From: Chryseobacterium gambrini | Lineage (GTDB): Bacteria > Bacteroidota > Bacteroidia > Flavobacteriales > Weeksellaceae | Assembly: GCF_900156825.1 (NCBI RefSeq) | Contig: NZ_FTOV01000012.1 | Span: 45,670-109,669 of the forward strand | Length of the DNA: 64,000 bases | Direction: 5' to 3' | In this document: in pieces, positions 15,023 through 23,432 of the stretch | Numbering within the stretch: the stretch's first letter is position 1 | Layout: each line of letters opens with the position of its first letter | The notes under the pieces: generated by a model | What the model was told of the DNA's origin: nothing | What the model saw: only the letters and a program-made list of their open reading frames with translations | The model's database searches: none | Translations under genes and position numbers: made by a program

Positions 15023-16066
15023 TCAATGAGCATTTTGGTCATAATATTTCTTCTTTAGCCACAAACTTGCACGTACCAATAATATCAGTACAGGAACTTC
15101 CACCAATGGGCCGATAACGCCCACAAATGCCTGTGGCGAATGAATACCGAAAACCGATATTGCTACGGCTATTGCCAATTCAAAATTGTTTCCTGTGGCT
15201 GTAAATGCGATGGATGCGTTTTTATCGTAAGGAACTTTAAGAGATTTATTGATAAAGAAGCTCACGAAAAACATAAGTATAAAATAGATGATTAACGGTA
15301 TTGCTACTTTTACTACATCCATTGGCAACTCTACTATTTTATCGCCTTTCAGACTGAACATCAATACTATAGTAAACAGTAAAGCATACAATGTAATGGG
15401 CGATATTTTGGGTACAAATTTCCGGTTATACCATTCTATACCTTTTGATTTTACAAGGATGTATCGGCTTAAAAAACCTGCCAAGAAAGGAATACCTAAA
15501 TATATCAATACGCTTTCGGTAACATCTTTCATTGATACGCTTACATTGAAATTGGCTAATACTAATTTTGCAGGTAATACGTTGATGAATAACCATACTA
15601 AAAAACTGTAAGTAAATATCTGGAAGATACTGTTTAATGCAACTAACATAGCTGTATATTCTCTGTTTGCTTTAGCTAAATCACTCCAAACGATTACCAT
15701 TGCGATACATCTTGCCAAACCTATCAGTATCAAACCTGTCATATAATCGGGTTCATTCCTTAAAAATAAAACGGCTAACCCGAACATTAGCACTGTACCG
15801 ATAACCCAATTCAGCAATAAGGATATACCAATTACTTTTTTATCCTTAAACGCCATAGGCAATAATGAATAATCAACCTTTGCTAATGGCGGATACATCA
15901 TCAATATTAAACCTATTGCCAACGGAATATTTGTAGTGCCTACGGATAGCGCATTTGTAATTTTTGAAATACCGGGAAAAATATATCCCAATCCTATACC
16001 TACTGCCATTGCAAGGAATATCCATAAGGTAAGGTATCTGTCTAAGAATTTTAGTTTTGGTTGCAT
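15023..16066 (-). CDS. arsB: ACR3-family arsenite efflux transporter
   Basis: A 347-aa integral membrane protein with about ten helices and clear Acr3 signatures. These include 'IPLAIGLILMMYPPLAKVDY', the conserved Cys in 'GLARCIAMVIVWSDLA' (Cys 120, in the helix where Acr3 carries its essential thiol) and 'GVIGPLVEVPVLI' near the C-terminus. It exports As(III) using the proton motive force. It begins 3 nt after the arsenate reductase stop and is the last gene of the DUF6428-arsC-acr3 operon. Confidence 0.95.
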   Translation of the reverse strand: MQPKLKFLDRYLTLWIFLAMAVGIGLGYIFPGISKITNALSVGTTNIPLAIGLILMMYPPLAKVDYSLLPMAFKDKKVIGISLLLNWVIGTVLMFGLAVLFLRNEPDYMTGLILIGLARCIAMVIVWSDLAKANREYTAMLVALNSIFQIFTYSFLVWLFINVLPAKLVLANFNVSVSMKDVTESVLIYLGIPFLAGFLSRYILVKSKGIEWYNRKFVPKISPITLYALLFTIVLMFSLKGDKIVELPMDVVKVAIPLIIYFILMFFVSFFINKSLKVPYDKNASIAFTATGNNFELAIAVAISVFGIHSPQAFVGVIGPLVEVPVLILLVRASLWLKKKYYDQNAH

Positions 16067-16069
16067 CGG

Positions 16070-16684
16070 CTACATTTTAATCATTGAAAAAACATAGAAC
16101 ATTTCCGTTGCTATCTGTAAACTTCTATCAGCATAGACCTTTGATTGTTCCGGTGTATTGTCTGAAATTTTAGGGTCTTCAAATGTGATAGGTATTCTCT
16201 TTTCTGCTCCTGCAATAAAAGGGCATCCGCCGTCTGCCTGTGAACAGGTCATAATAGCTGCAAACGCTGATACAGGATTGAAAGGGCTATCATATTTTTT
16301 GGAGAAACCAACAATCGGCAAAGAATTATCACTATACTTTATGGCATATACAGGATTGTCGGTATCTGCTATTTTGAAAATACTTAATCCCTGATGTGTC
16401 AATGCTTCTGCCACTTTCGGGAATAATGCCGTTTCTTCTGTACCACCCGAATAACAATGTACCTTTGGGATAACATAGTGTGCTGCTGCTACCTGTGCCC
16501 AAACCTGCGATAAATGGCTTCTTCGGGAATTGTGGGTACAAATGAAGTTGATACTTATTTCCTGACTATTGTTTACTTTTTGCTGTACAAAATCTATCAG
16601 TGGTCGTAATATATTTTTGCGTTCTTCACTGATGTTTTGAAAAGTAGTAACATTGTTTATTGTTTCAACTAAATTCTTATACAT
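16070..16684 (-). CDS. arsC: Arsenate reductase, low-molecular-weight phosphatase type
   Basis: About 204 aa from the ATG at 16684, chosen because it leaves a 19-nt gap after the upstream gene; the open frame extends to 16738. The catalytic P-loop CTHNSRRS (CX5R, Cys 49) follows a beta strand ('ISINFIC') as in LMW-PTP-type arsenate reductases. Later cysteines ('MTCSQADGGCPF') may serve in the relay to thioredoxin. The N-terminal 40 residues and the longer loop are typical of the Bacteroidetes family annotated as protein-tyrosine-phosphatase. It converts As(V) to As(III) for Acr3. Confidence 0.85.
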   Translation of the reverse strand: MYKNLVETINNVTTFQNISEERKNILRPLIDFVQQKVNNSQEISINFICTHNSRRSHLSQVWAQVAAAHYVIPKVHCYSGGTEETALFPKVAEALTHQGLSIFKIADTDNPVYAIKYSDNSLPIVGFSKKYDSPFNPVSAFAAIMTCSQADGGCPFIAGAEKRIPITFEDPKISDNTPEQSKVYADRSLQIATEMFYVFSMIKM

Positions 16685-16703
16685 TTTGATTGATTTAAAG
16701 GGT

Positions 16704-17168
16704 TTAACAACATCCTGAATTAGGTGTGCAGGAAGCATTATTCAACGCTGATAATTTTATTTTTTGCTTTTCGACAGGAATACCGCAAGCATCCTGAGCA
16801 AGACAAGCTGTTGTTTTACTTTTCAGTACGAATGTTTTTCCGTTGAAATCCAAATCATATTTCCCGATAGTATCAATTTGATATTCTACTTCAATTTCGG
16901 CATCTTCCATACCTAATTTTTCTTCGGATAGTTTGATGATATTTAATAGTTTGGTTGGCTTCAATCTATGTTCGTAATCGTCAGCATTCCATAATTGGAA
17001 ATTGACAACTTTTTCATTGCGGATTACACCACCACAATCAATAAAAATTTTATTGATTTGCCCAACTTCGGTAACGTGGAAATGTTCGGGAACAAACGTT
17101 CCGTTCTCTAATTGAAATTCAACATGCTCTAATGTTGGTAAGATTTCTTTGATTTTTGATAGTTTCAT
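16704..17168 (-). CDS. DUF6428 family protein of the ars operon
   Basis: A 154-aa cytosolic protein recognised as DUF6428, a family seen almost always beside ArsR and arsenic genes in Bacteroidetes. It has a conserved 'PEHFHVTEVG' segment and 'DCGG' in the first half. Cysteines at the end ('TACLAQDACGIP', 'SCTPNSGCC') could bind As(III) or another soft metal. It is the first gene of the operon with arsC and acr3, 59 nt after arsR. Biochemical function unknown. Confidence 0.8.
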   Translation of the reverse strand: MKLSKIKEILPTLEHVEFQLENGTFVPEHFHVTEVGQINKIFIDCGGVIRNEKVVNFQLWNADDYEHRLKPTKLLNIIKLSEEKLGMEDAEIEVEYQIDTIGKYDLDFNGKTFVLKSKTTACLAQDACGIPVEKQKIKLSALNNASCTPNSGCC

Positions 17169-17190
17169 AATTTCATTATTTAATTGTTAT

Positions 17191-17206
17191 ATTGCATTAT
17201 TACGAT
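17191..17206. promoter_or_regulatory. Putative ArsR operator upstream of DUF6428
   Basis: ATTGCATTATTACGAT matches 14 of 16 bases of the dyad upstream of arsR (17576-17591). It lies about 22 nt upstream of the DUF6428 start. A shared site before both genes suggests that ArsR controls its own gene and the arsC-acr3 operon. Confidence 0.45.
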
Positions 17207-17227
17207 TGATTTGGTTAAAATAAATGC

Positions 17228-17557
17228 TTAGCAACATTTATCAATACCTATATCGTCAACAAAGAAAGTATTGAGTTCCTTCTTAATCTGCTGCCAGACA
17301 TTTTCATCAATGCAGTAGCATACACTGGTTCCCTCTATATTTCCTTTGATAATACCAATGTTTTTTAGTTCTTTCAAATGCTGCGAAATGGTAGCTTGTG
17401 CCAATCCCAATTCCTCTACCAAGTCATTACAAATACAGGCATTTTGTTTAATGATATATTGCAGGATAGCTATGCGTGCAGGATGAGCCAATGCCTTTAG
17501 CGAAGTTGCTAAACGGTTCTGCTGTTCCGTGTATATTTCAGTTTTTGTAACTCCCAT
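17228..17557 (-). CDS. arsR: ArsR-family arsenic-responsive repressor
   Basis: About 109 aa from MGVTKTEIYTE at 17557; an ATG 9 nt upstream is also open. It is a winged-helix protein with the ArsR core 'LKALAHPARIAILQYI', the sensor-helix motif ACICNDL (Cys 41 and 43 from this start), DNA-reading helix 'LAQATISQHLKELKNIGI', and a terminal Cys-Cys. The C-terminal CC could complete a three-thiol As(III) site. The site at 17576-17591 just upstream is a near-perfect dyad suited to autorepression. Confidence 0.9.
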   Translation of the reverse strand: MGVTKTEIYTEQQNRLATSLKALAHPARIAILQYIIKQNACICNDLVEELGLAQATISQHLKELKNIGIIKGNIEGTSVCYCIDENVWQQIKKELNTFFVDDIGIDKCC

Positions 17558-17575
17558 TTTTATCAAAAATTATAC

Positions 17576-17591
17576 ATCGCAATATTACGAT
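17576..17591. promoter_or_regulatory. Putative ArsR operator upstream of arsR
   Basis: ATCGCAATATTACGAT is a dyad with 14 of 16 positions symmetric, located 18 nt before the arsR ATG. A close variant is found before DUF6428 (17191-17206). Confidence 0.5.
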
Positions 17592-18000
17592 TAATATTTT
17601 AACTACCAAAATTGTTTAAAAAAATATTTAGTGAAGTTTACCCCTGTTGCACCAAATGTTGCAAATTCGGATCATTTTTTTTATCCGCTCTTTTTCATTT
17701 TCAATAATATTTACAATGTTTATTTTTATCTGGCGGTAATTCAGTAAAGATATCCTGTTGTTGATTTCCGGGCAATGATGGCGGTTGCTTTTAGGGTTGG
17801 TTTTGTTGGATGTCCTTTCAAAGCCACTTCGCTTTTTTGCAAAACGCAATTCCAAAGTCTAAAGTCCTACGTTTTTCCGAACAAAAAAGCTTTGAGGGGA
17901 TGTCAGGTTCTCTTCCCTTTTTTAATTTGACGGAATGTATTGTGAACTCTGCTGTAGCTTTCCCTGCAAACTGTATAAAAAGGATTATACTAGTCATCAA
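17592..18000. other. Gap between ars block and transfer region
   Basis: No convincing gene. Short basic frames exist on the minus strand (17628-17855 and 17818-18000), but they overlap, match nothing I know and show no start signals. The segment separates leftward metal genes from the rightward transfer genes and leads into the iteron cluster at 18001. Confidence 0.4.
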
Positions 18001-18167
18001 CCTGCATAAAATAAATACAGCTTTAAATTCATACCTGTGTAAATAAGATACAGATCATCATCATAAAATAGAATCATGCCGATCATCAAACCTGCGTAAT
18101 ACACATACAGCTGGAGTTCATACCTGCGTAAATCATATACAGGTCACCTGCTTAAGATAAGTACAGG
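18001..18167 (+). repeat. Five 21-bp iteron-like repeats
   Basis: Five units at 18001-18021, 18034-18054, 18091-18111, 18123-18143 and 18147-18167. All are exactly 21 nt and fit CCTG-Y-N-TAA-N6-TACAG-N. The fixed ends, free 6-nt centre and partial dyad (CCTG...CAG) look like binding sites for a dimeric protein. Start-to-start spacing is 33, 57, 32 and 24 nt. Position before the MobC/relaxase/ParA genes suggests an origin of transfer, a replication origin or a partition site. Confidence 0.65.
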
Positions 18168-18359
18168 TCAAAATCCTTACGATTTGATCTACAATACGAT
18201 AGATAAATTATCACTTTGAAAGGATTTATTATTTACTTTCGTATGCTCAGACTTCACTTCCACACATTTCCAATAAAAACAATAAAAGAATCAAAACTGC
18301 TGATTATCAATACTATTAATCGTTTTTCAGAACTCCGAAAAATAAGCGGCTTTTTTTGA

Positions 18360-18420
18360 GCAAGATGTGTCTTTGTACCCACAAATTTTTGCAAATTTTC
18401 GAGTACAAAGACGATCTTGC
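18360..18420. repeat. Long inverted repeat, candidate oriT hairpin
   Basis: Arms 18360-18378 (GCAAGATGTGTCTTTGTAC) and 18403-18420 pair over 17 of 18 positions with one bulged base; the loop is 24 nt. It lies 193 nt right of the iterons and about 1.0 kb before the mobC start. An inverted repeat near the nick site is a usual part of oriT, but no nick site can be named from sequence alone. Confidence 0.55.
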
Positions 18421-18603
18421 CTTTTCTGCAAAAAGGAGAAAAAACGGCGGAACTTGTTTTTTTATGTTAGGTGAAATTTAAGTTAAGATTCCAAACTAAT
18501 CCAATTTATTCTTTTTTAATCTTTATAGATTTTAGACTCATCCAGAGTATTCTTAATTAGCCCAACTCCCATCAAAACTATTGTTTTAGAGGTTTTTATG
18601 ATA

Positions 18604-18611
18604 CAACTTTG
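18604..18611 (+). promoter_or_regulatory. Likely -7 box before the secreted protein gene
   Basis: CAACTTTG differs by one base from TAACTTTG (TAnnTTTG consensus) and lies 20 nt before the ATG at 18632. This is probably the start of the transcript that continues into mobC and the relaxase, since those genes overlap by 4 nt. Confidence 0.35.
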
Positions 18612-18631
18612 CCGTAGAAATTTTATCAAAA

Positions 18632-19444
18632 ATGAAAAAATCATTTAACCTTTTAATATTTGTTTTTGCAATTATCGTTAAAGCTCAGGTTGGAGTTAAT
18701 ACGCAGACACCCGCAGCAACTTTGGATATTGTCGGCAAACCAGATCTGCCCAATCACTTTGATGGCATAATTCCCCCAAGAATTACAGGTGATCAACTTG
18801 CAAATAAAACTTATTCAGTATTGCAAAAAGGTGCCATTGTTTACGTGACTCAACCTGCATCAAATCTTTTGGGTCAAGTCATTCATATTGTTGAAGAAGG
18901 GTACTACTATTTCAATGGTATGTTTTGGAATCAGATGTTTAAGGAGCCTACTTATTACGATGCTCTTATTGTATTGGACGAAACACTTTCTGCAAATACT
19001 ATTTCTGAACAATCCTCGTGGAACACATACCTTCCTTTTCCTACAAATCCTCGTCAGCATACATTATCTACAAAAATATATAGATTAGGAACATCAGGTC
19101 TAGGAATAACTGGGCAAATCGATGCGCGGCGAATAGGAACAATTGGCTATTTAGATGTCAGTATAATTTGTTCAACACCTATCACTTCAAGCTACGTAAT
19201 ACTGAATCTTTCAAAACCATTACGGGATTTAGGTTTTATGTCGGATGGCAGTGTGGGTTCACTGAGCAATATTTTAGTAAGTGGGAACTCAAATGGAATT
19301 AGTTCAGGAGTAGAGCAGGGCATTATTTCATTAACGAACGTTGATTTCAATCTACTTCTTTGGAAAAATCAAATCGAAAAATTTACCGGTACCATAAAGG
19401 GCATGACCACTTTTCCGATTAATTATCTGAATGTAATTGAATGA
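18632..19444 (+). CDS. Secreted surface protein of unknown function
   Basis: A 270-aa protein with a signal peptide (MKKSFNLLIFVFAIIVKAQ). It then has 'VGVNTQTPAATLDIVG', a motif found at the mature N-terminus of many Bacteroidetes adhesin- or tail-fibre-like surface proteins. The rest is beta-rich with many Ser/Thr/Asn residues and no catalytic motif. No C-terminal sorting domain is visible. Its stop overlaps the mobC start (ATGA), so it is translated with the mobilisation genes, an odd place for a surface protein. It may help donor-recipient contact; this is inference. Confidence 0.6.
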   Translation: MKKSFNLLIFVFAIIVKAQVGVNTQTPAATLDIVGKPDLPNHFDGIIPPRITGDQLANKTYSVLQKGAIVYVTQPASNLLGQVIHIVEEGYYYFNGMFWNQMFKEPTYYDALIVLDETLSANTISEQSSWNTYLPFPTNPRQHTLSTKIYRLGTSGLGITGQIDARRIGTIGYLDVSIICSTPITSSYVILNLSKPLRDLGFMSDGSVGSLSNILVSGNSNGISSGVEQGIISLTNVDFNLLLWKNQIEKFTGTIKGMTTFPINYLNVIE

Positions 19445-19809
19445 TAAATAAGACGGATATTAAGAAGAAACATTACATTAAAATAAGGATTTCCATCATC
19501 CAAAAAGAAAAGTGGAAAAAAGCCTGTTCAGAAAAAAAAATCTCTTTAACAAGTCTAATTGTTAATTCTGTTGAAAATAGGCTTATGGACAACGAGAGAA
19601 GAAAAGTATTAGCGTTCATAGAAAAGCAGGATAACATATTCGGAAAGATTGAAAACAATATCAATCAGGTAGCAAAAATAGCAAATAGTCAAAAGTTTAT
19701 CAGCGAAAATGAAATCAGAAAATTTTCGAATAAGTTATCAGAGATCATAATTCTGAAGAAAGAACAGAACGAAATGTTTACAAAAATCTACGCAATGCTA
19801 TCAAGATGA
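19441..19809 (+). CDS. MobC-like relaxosome accessory protein
   Basis: A 122-aa basic protein. The N-terminal 50 residues look like a ribbon-helix-helix DNA-binding domain ('KIRISIIQKEKWKKACSEKKISLTSLIVNSVENRL'); the rest is helical. Size, charge and a 4-nt overlap with the relaxase start (ATGA) identify it as a relaxosome accessory protein. Proteins of this kind bind oriT and help the relaxase nick it. The iterons or inverted repeat upstream are possible targets. Confidence 0.7.
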   Translation: MINKTDIKKKHYIKIRISIIQKEKWKKACSEKKISLTSLIVNSVENRLMDNERRKVLAFIEKQDNIFGKIENNINQVAKIANSQKFISENEIRKFSNKLSEIIILKKEQNEMFTKIYAMLSR

Positions 19810-21296
19810 TTGTTAAGATTATGGATCCGGCAGGTCCCAGTTTTCCAGGAGTTCATTATAACGATAAGAAAATTGACAAAGGAACCGGAGAATTAATGCT
19901 GATGAAAAATTTTCCTTCCTTCATTAACGAATCAAGCAGCAAGGAGGAAGTAAGAAACTATTTGAGAGCTATTTCGATTGGAAACAAAAAAGTATTAAAG
20001 CCTCAATTTCATGCGATGATCTCTACGAAATTTCAAGGACATTCGAAAGAAGAGCTAACTAAGATCGCTGAGAATTTTATGGATGAAATGAAATATGGAG
20101 GACAGCCTTTCATTGTAGTTTTTCATAGTGACACCGATAATAATCACGCTCATATAGTTACTACAAGAGTCGATAAACAGACAGGGAAAAAGATCAATGA
20201 TAGTTATGAAAGGCTTAAAGCCCAAAAAGCTTTAAGCGTTACAATTGAAAAATTGTATGGTCAGAAACCGGAAGAAGAACTTGGCAAACTGTTGAACTAT
20301 AAAATAAGTTCGCTCAATCAGTTGGAAACTTTACTCAGCAGAAATGGTTATAAGATAGGCAAAAACACAGATGATATAAATTCTTTTAACATTTTAAAAA
20401 ACGGAGTAATACAGCAAACACTTTCAGGAAATCAGATTGTTTTTGATAACAGTAAAAATGATAAAAGGGCAAAGCAGATCAAAGCCATATTAAGCAAATA
20501 CAAACAATTGTATTCCACCAAGGTTTTCAAGGTGGAAGATGACAGAAAAAAGGAGTCAATGCTCCCAAAAGAAAAATTACGAGAAAATAATTTAAAAATA
20601 AAAATCAGTTTTGAAAGTGAACTCCAAAAGAAGCTGAAAGATGTTTTCGGGATCGATGTGGTTTTCCATCATAAAGAAGATAAAAATCCTTTTGGCTACA
20701 CCGTGATCGACCATAAAACAGGAAAAGTCTATAAAGGAAGTGATCTACTGAAAATGAATGAAGTGTTTGAATTTACTTCTGACAAGCTAGATAAGAAGAC
20801 TTTTGAAATCCTGAAAGATTATAATATTCCGAACCAGGAATCAAAAAAAATATTGCTTGAATTTTTAAATAAAAAATATCCGGAAATAGAGATCAAGGGC
20901 TTTATGCTTTTTGAAAACCGAGGAAAGAAAGATTTGGAAACCTATCGAAAAGTTCAGTTTGAAGTCAAAAGTTTCATTAAAAATCAAAAAAACACAAATG
21001 ATGAAAAAAAGGATATTTCCATAACCAGGGCTGAAGACGGAAAGCTGTATGCGGTTCATACTCGGTTCCATTATATCGGAGAGCTCCAATCATTAATTGG
21101 GGAAAAGGAGTATCAAAAATTTCTGAATCCGACAGGCGTAAATGAAGTGCAGGCAGAAAACCGGACTGAAAATAATGAGAAAACAAAATTAAACAAAGCA
21201 GTTGATGAACTGCTGTTTGAGTTGATGAAAAGTTCAGGAACTGCAAAAGACCCTGTCGAAAATGAGCTCAAAAAAAGACGAAAAAAAAGACGATAA
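19806..21296 (+). CDS. Relaxase/mobilisation nuclease
   Basis: A 496-aa protein with the N-terminal relaxase fold: 'QFHAMISTKF' (about 67-76) and the metal-binding histidines 107, 114 and 116 in 'FHSDTDNNHAHIV', the HxH signature of MobA/MobB-type relaxases. The catalytic Tyr cannot be assigned with confidence; Tyr18 is an N-terminal candidate. The C-terminal 300 residues are charged, with no helicase motifs, and end in a KKRRKKRR basic tail. It nicks oriT and pilots single-stranded DNA through the transfer channel. Confidence 0.85.
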   Translation: MIVKIMDPAGPSFPGVHYNDKKIDKGTGELMLMKNFPSFINESSSKEEVRNYLRAISIGNKKVLKPQFHAMISTKFQGHSKEELTKIAENFMDEMKYGGQPFIVVFHSDTDNNHAHIVTTRVDKQTGKKINDSYERLKAQKALSVTIEKLYGQKPEEELGKLLNYKISSLNQLETLLSRNGYKIGKNTDDINSFNILKNGVIQQTLSGNQIVFDNSKNDKRAKQIKAILSKYKQLYSTKVFKVEDDRKKESMLPKEKLRENNLKIKISFESELQKKLKDVFGIDVVFHHKEDKNPFGYTVIDHKTGKVYKGSDLLKMNEVFEFTSDKLDKKTFEILKDYNIPNQESKKILLEFLNKKYPEIEIKGFMLFENRGKKDLETYRKVQFEVKSFIKNQKNTNDEKKDISITRAEDGKLYAVHTRFHYIGELQSLIGEKEYQKFLNPTGVNEVQAENRTENNEKTKLNKAVDELLFELMKSSGTAKDPVENELKKRRKKRR

Positions 21297-21370
21297 AATG
21301 ATGGTTGTCGGCTGATATAAAAATCATCTTCGGTCCAACAACAATCAGTTAGAAACATAAACTAAATCCA

Positions 21371-22021
21371 ATGATCATAACATTTGCTACACAAAAAGGA
21401 GGAACCGGAAAAACAACTTTAGCCATCGCTTTTGCCAATTACATTTCGGCAATTTCGGAAAGGAAAATCAATGTTTTTGATTTTGATTATCAGAAATCAT
21501 TTTACTACAAATGGAAAGATGATGAATTATCGGAAAGTCCGAAATTGTATGAAGTGGAAATTATTGGCGATGATGACCAACAGCCATTTTCAGACTTTGA
21601 GACCCTCATTAATTTAAAAGATAGCGATGACATCAACCTTTTTGACTTGGCAGGAACACTCGATGCAAAATATAGCGATCTGCTCATTTACAGTGATTTT
21701 ATCGTGATCCCGTTTGAGTATTCAGATGTTTCTGTCAAGTCCACATTGGTCTTTATCAATATGCTGGGACTATTGGAAAGTGAGGCTGAAAGAGTATTTA
21801 TCCGTTCCAAGTATGATAAAGGCTACAAGTATCTGAATCAGGAAGGAATGGACATTGAGCTGAAAAAATTCGGATTGCTACTGGAAAATCCTGTATTCAA
21901 AAAAAACTGTCTACAAAAGATTGATACCAGAAAGCTGACCTACGAACAAAAATATGGGGTAAGAAAATCTTTCGATGAATTGATAGAATATATTAATCAA
22001 ACATTGAAGATCACCCTTTGA
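21371..22021 (+). CDS. traA: ParA-family ATPase of the transfer region (TraA-like)
   Basis: A 216-aa P-loop ATPase with the deviant Walker A 'KGGTGKTT' at residues 9-16, a DFDYQ-type A' motif and 'INLFDLAGTLD' as Walker B region. It matches the ParA/Soj proteins that open the transfer operons of Bacteroidetes conjugative transposons, where the gene is called traA. It may position the element or the relaxosome at the transfer machine. No parB-like gene is adjacent; the iterons at 18001 might serve as its centromere, which is speculation. Confidence 0.8.
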   Translation: MIITFATQKGGTGKTTLAIAFANYISAISERKINVFDFDYQKSFYYKWKDDELSESPKLYEVEIIGDDDQQPFSDFETLINLKDSDDINLFDLAGTLDAKYSDLLIYSDFIVIPFEYSDVSVKSTLVFINMLGLLESEAERVFIRSKYDKGYKYLNQEGMDIELKKFGLLLENPVFKKNCLQKIDTRKLTYEQKYGVRKSFDELIEYINQTLKITL

Positions 22022-22066
22022 AATAAAAAATATACCTAAGTATTAATCTCTATAACCTCAGTAAAA

Positions 22067-22660
22067 ATGATAAAAATCTCGCTTTGCATCTTGGCTGTTT
22101 ATCTGACGTATTACGCCGGAAATATTTTATACGATCTGTTTCTGAAAAAAGAAAAAGAAATCTATAAAGAAGAGACGGAGGAATTTTCATTGTCCGAAAT
22201 TTCTGAACAGTACGAAGATCTTACTGCAACTATAGGGATTGAAGATGTAGAAAATCTCAACACTCCCAAGTCCTTTAATAAAAATGCAATCCATTCTGAT
22301 ATCACTGAAGGAAACGAAGAACGACAAGATCTGGAGTATTTGAGGGAAATATTTGAATCTGAACAAGATCTGGATGAACCGGGCATTGCACTAAAAAAAG
22401 ATTCCACGGAAATCGAAAACCAATCACATCCTGAAAAAGCTGAAACAATCGAAGTAGATTTTGACCAGACGGAAAAAATATCAGCCGAAAAGGAAAATCA
22501 GAAACCTAACGAAGTGATTCGCGAAAACCCAATCACAGTTAGTGCAGACCAGGAAACTTCCAGAATAAAAGAATGGAAGGCGATGCTTAATCTTTCTGAA
22601 ACCCTGGTTCAAATGGTTGTGAACTACGACGGATACAAAGTTTATCAATCCACGATGTAG
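22067..22660 (+). CDS. Transfer-region membrane protein of unknown function
   Basis: A 197-aa protein with one N-terminal membrane helix (about residues 3-25). A strongly acidic, Glu-rich low-complexity region follows (about 30-165), then a short C-terminal helix ('EWKAMLNLSETLVQMVVNYDGYKV'). It sits where traB-traD lie in CTnDOT-type operons, between traA and traE, but shows no recognised domain. Probably a membrane-anchored adaptor; function unknown. Confidence 0.65.
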   Translation: MIKISLCILAVYLTYYAGNILYDLFLKKEKEIYKEETEEFSLSEISEQYEDLTATIGIEDVENLNTPKSFNKNAIHSDITEGNEERQDLEYLREIFESEQDLDEPGIALKKDSTEIENQSHPEKAETIEVDFDQTEKISAEKENQKPNEVIRENPITVSADQETSRIKEWKAMLNLSETLVQMVVNYDGYKVYQSTM

Positions 22661-22792
22661 TTAGCCAACTTAAACAAAATCTAACGTACTGAATATTAGA
22701 CTTAACAGCGGATTTACATTCGTTGTCCGGGACTTCCATGCCCAAAATTTAACACTCAAATGATTATTAACCCTTTATAAAATTTTTGAATT

Positions 22793-23116
22793 ATGATGAA
22801 AAATTATTTCACAAAAAACGTGACAACAAAAAAAGTTTTAACCCTAGCCTTGGCACTTATGGCGATAACTCCCGCATTTGCCCAAGGTGGAGCAACGGCA
22901 ATCTCGAATGCAGCAAGTGATATCACTGATTATTGGGATCCGGTCAAGCTGATTTTGAAAGCAGTAGGAGGATTGGTCGGTTTTATCGGAGGTCTCCGAG
23001 TGTATAACAAATGGACCAATGGTGATCAGGATGTCAACAAAGAGATCCTTGGTTATGGAGGAGCAATGATTTTCTTGATTGTCGTTCCTGAATTCGTAAC
23101 AGCATTCTTTGCCTAA
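22793..23116 (+). CDS. traE: Conjugal transfer protein TraE (DUF4134)
   Basis: A 107-aa protein: signal peptide ending 'TPAFAQ', then two membrane helices (about 58-75 and 88-106) flanking 'GFIGGLRVYNKWTNGDQDVNKEI'. This is the DUF4134 pattern of TraE, the VirB2/pilin-like small subunit in Bacteroidetes conjugation systems. A second ATG one codon downstream is possible. It overlaps traF by 8 nt. A 130-bp gap upstream suggests a separate or internal promoter. Confidence 0.9.
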   Translation: MMKNYFTKNVTTKKVLTLALALMAITPAFAQGGATAISNAASDITDYWDPVKLILKAVGGLVGFIGGLRVYNKWTNGDQDVNKEILGYGGAMIFLIVVPEFVTAFFA

Positions 23117-23432
23117 TATGGGATTCTACCTTTATAAGGGGCTCAAAAAGCCCCTTGTATTCTTCGGACTCAAAGGAAAATACATCTTTTATGCAGTCGG
23201 CGTCATCGGAGGCGGGGTCATATCAGCATTGGTACTCTCAAAGTTCGGTCTCTTAGGCTCTTTATTGGGTCTTGCAGTCACCGCAGGCGGAGTTTATCTC
23301 ATCTTCAGAAGACAGGACAAATATGGTTTGTATGACAAAACCAAAAACTTCGATCAGATCTTAATTTTTCCAAAAAGGTTACATAATAATAAACTTTTAA
23401 AGAATGGCAACAATAAAAAAACAAGCCTTTAG
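23109..23432 (+). CDS. traF: Conjugal transfer protein TraF (DUF4133)
   Basis: A 107-aa VirB3-like inner-membrane protein. It has two helices (about 25-42 and 46-65) after the conserved N-terminal 'LYKGLKKPLVFFGLKGKYI', then 'FRRQDKYGLYDK' in the cytosolic tail, as in DUF4133. The last 29 nt overlap the start of traG, so the two are translationally coupled, in line with VirB3-VirB4 partnership. Confidence 0.9.
   Translation: MPNMGFYLYKGLKKPLVFFGLKGKYIFYAVGVIGGGVISALVLSKFGLLGSLLGLAVTAGGVYLIFRRQDKYGLYDKTKNFDQILIFPKRLHNNKLLKNGNNKKTSL

Noticed and set aside
17628..17855. 75-aa basic frame on the minus strand between arsR and the iterons
   Set aside because: Overlaps another minus-strand frame, has no promoter or recognised domain and lies in a region rich in repeats; not enough support for a gene.
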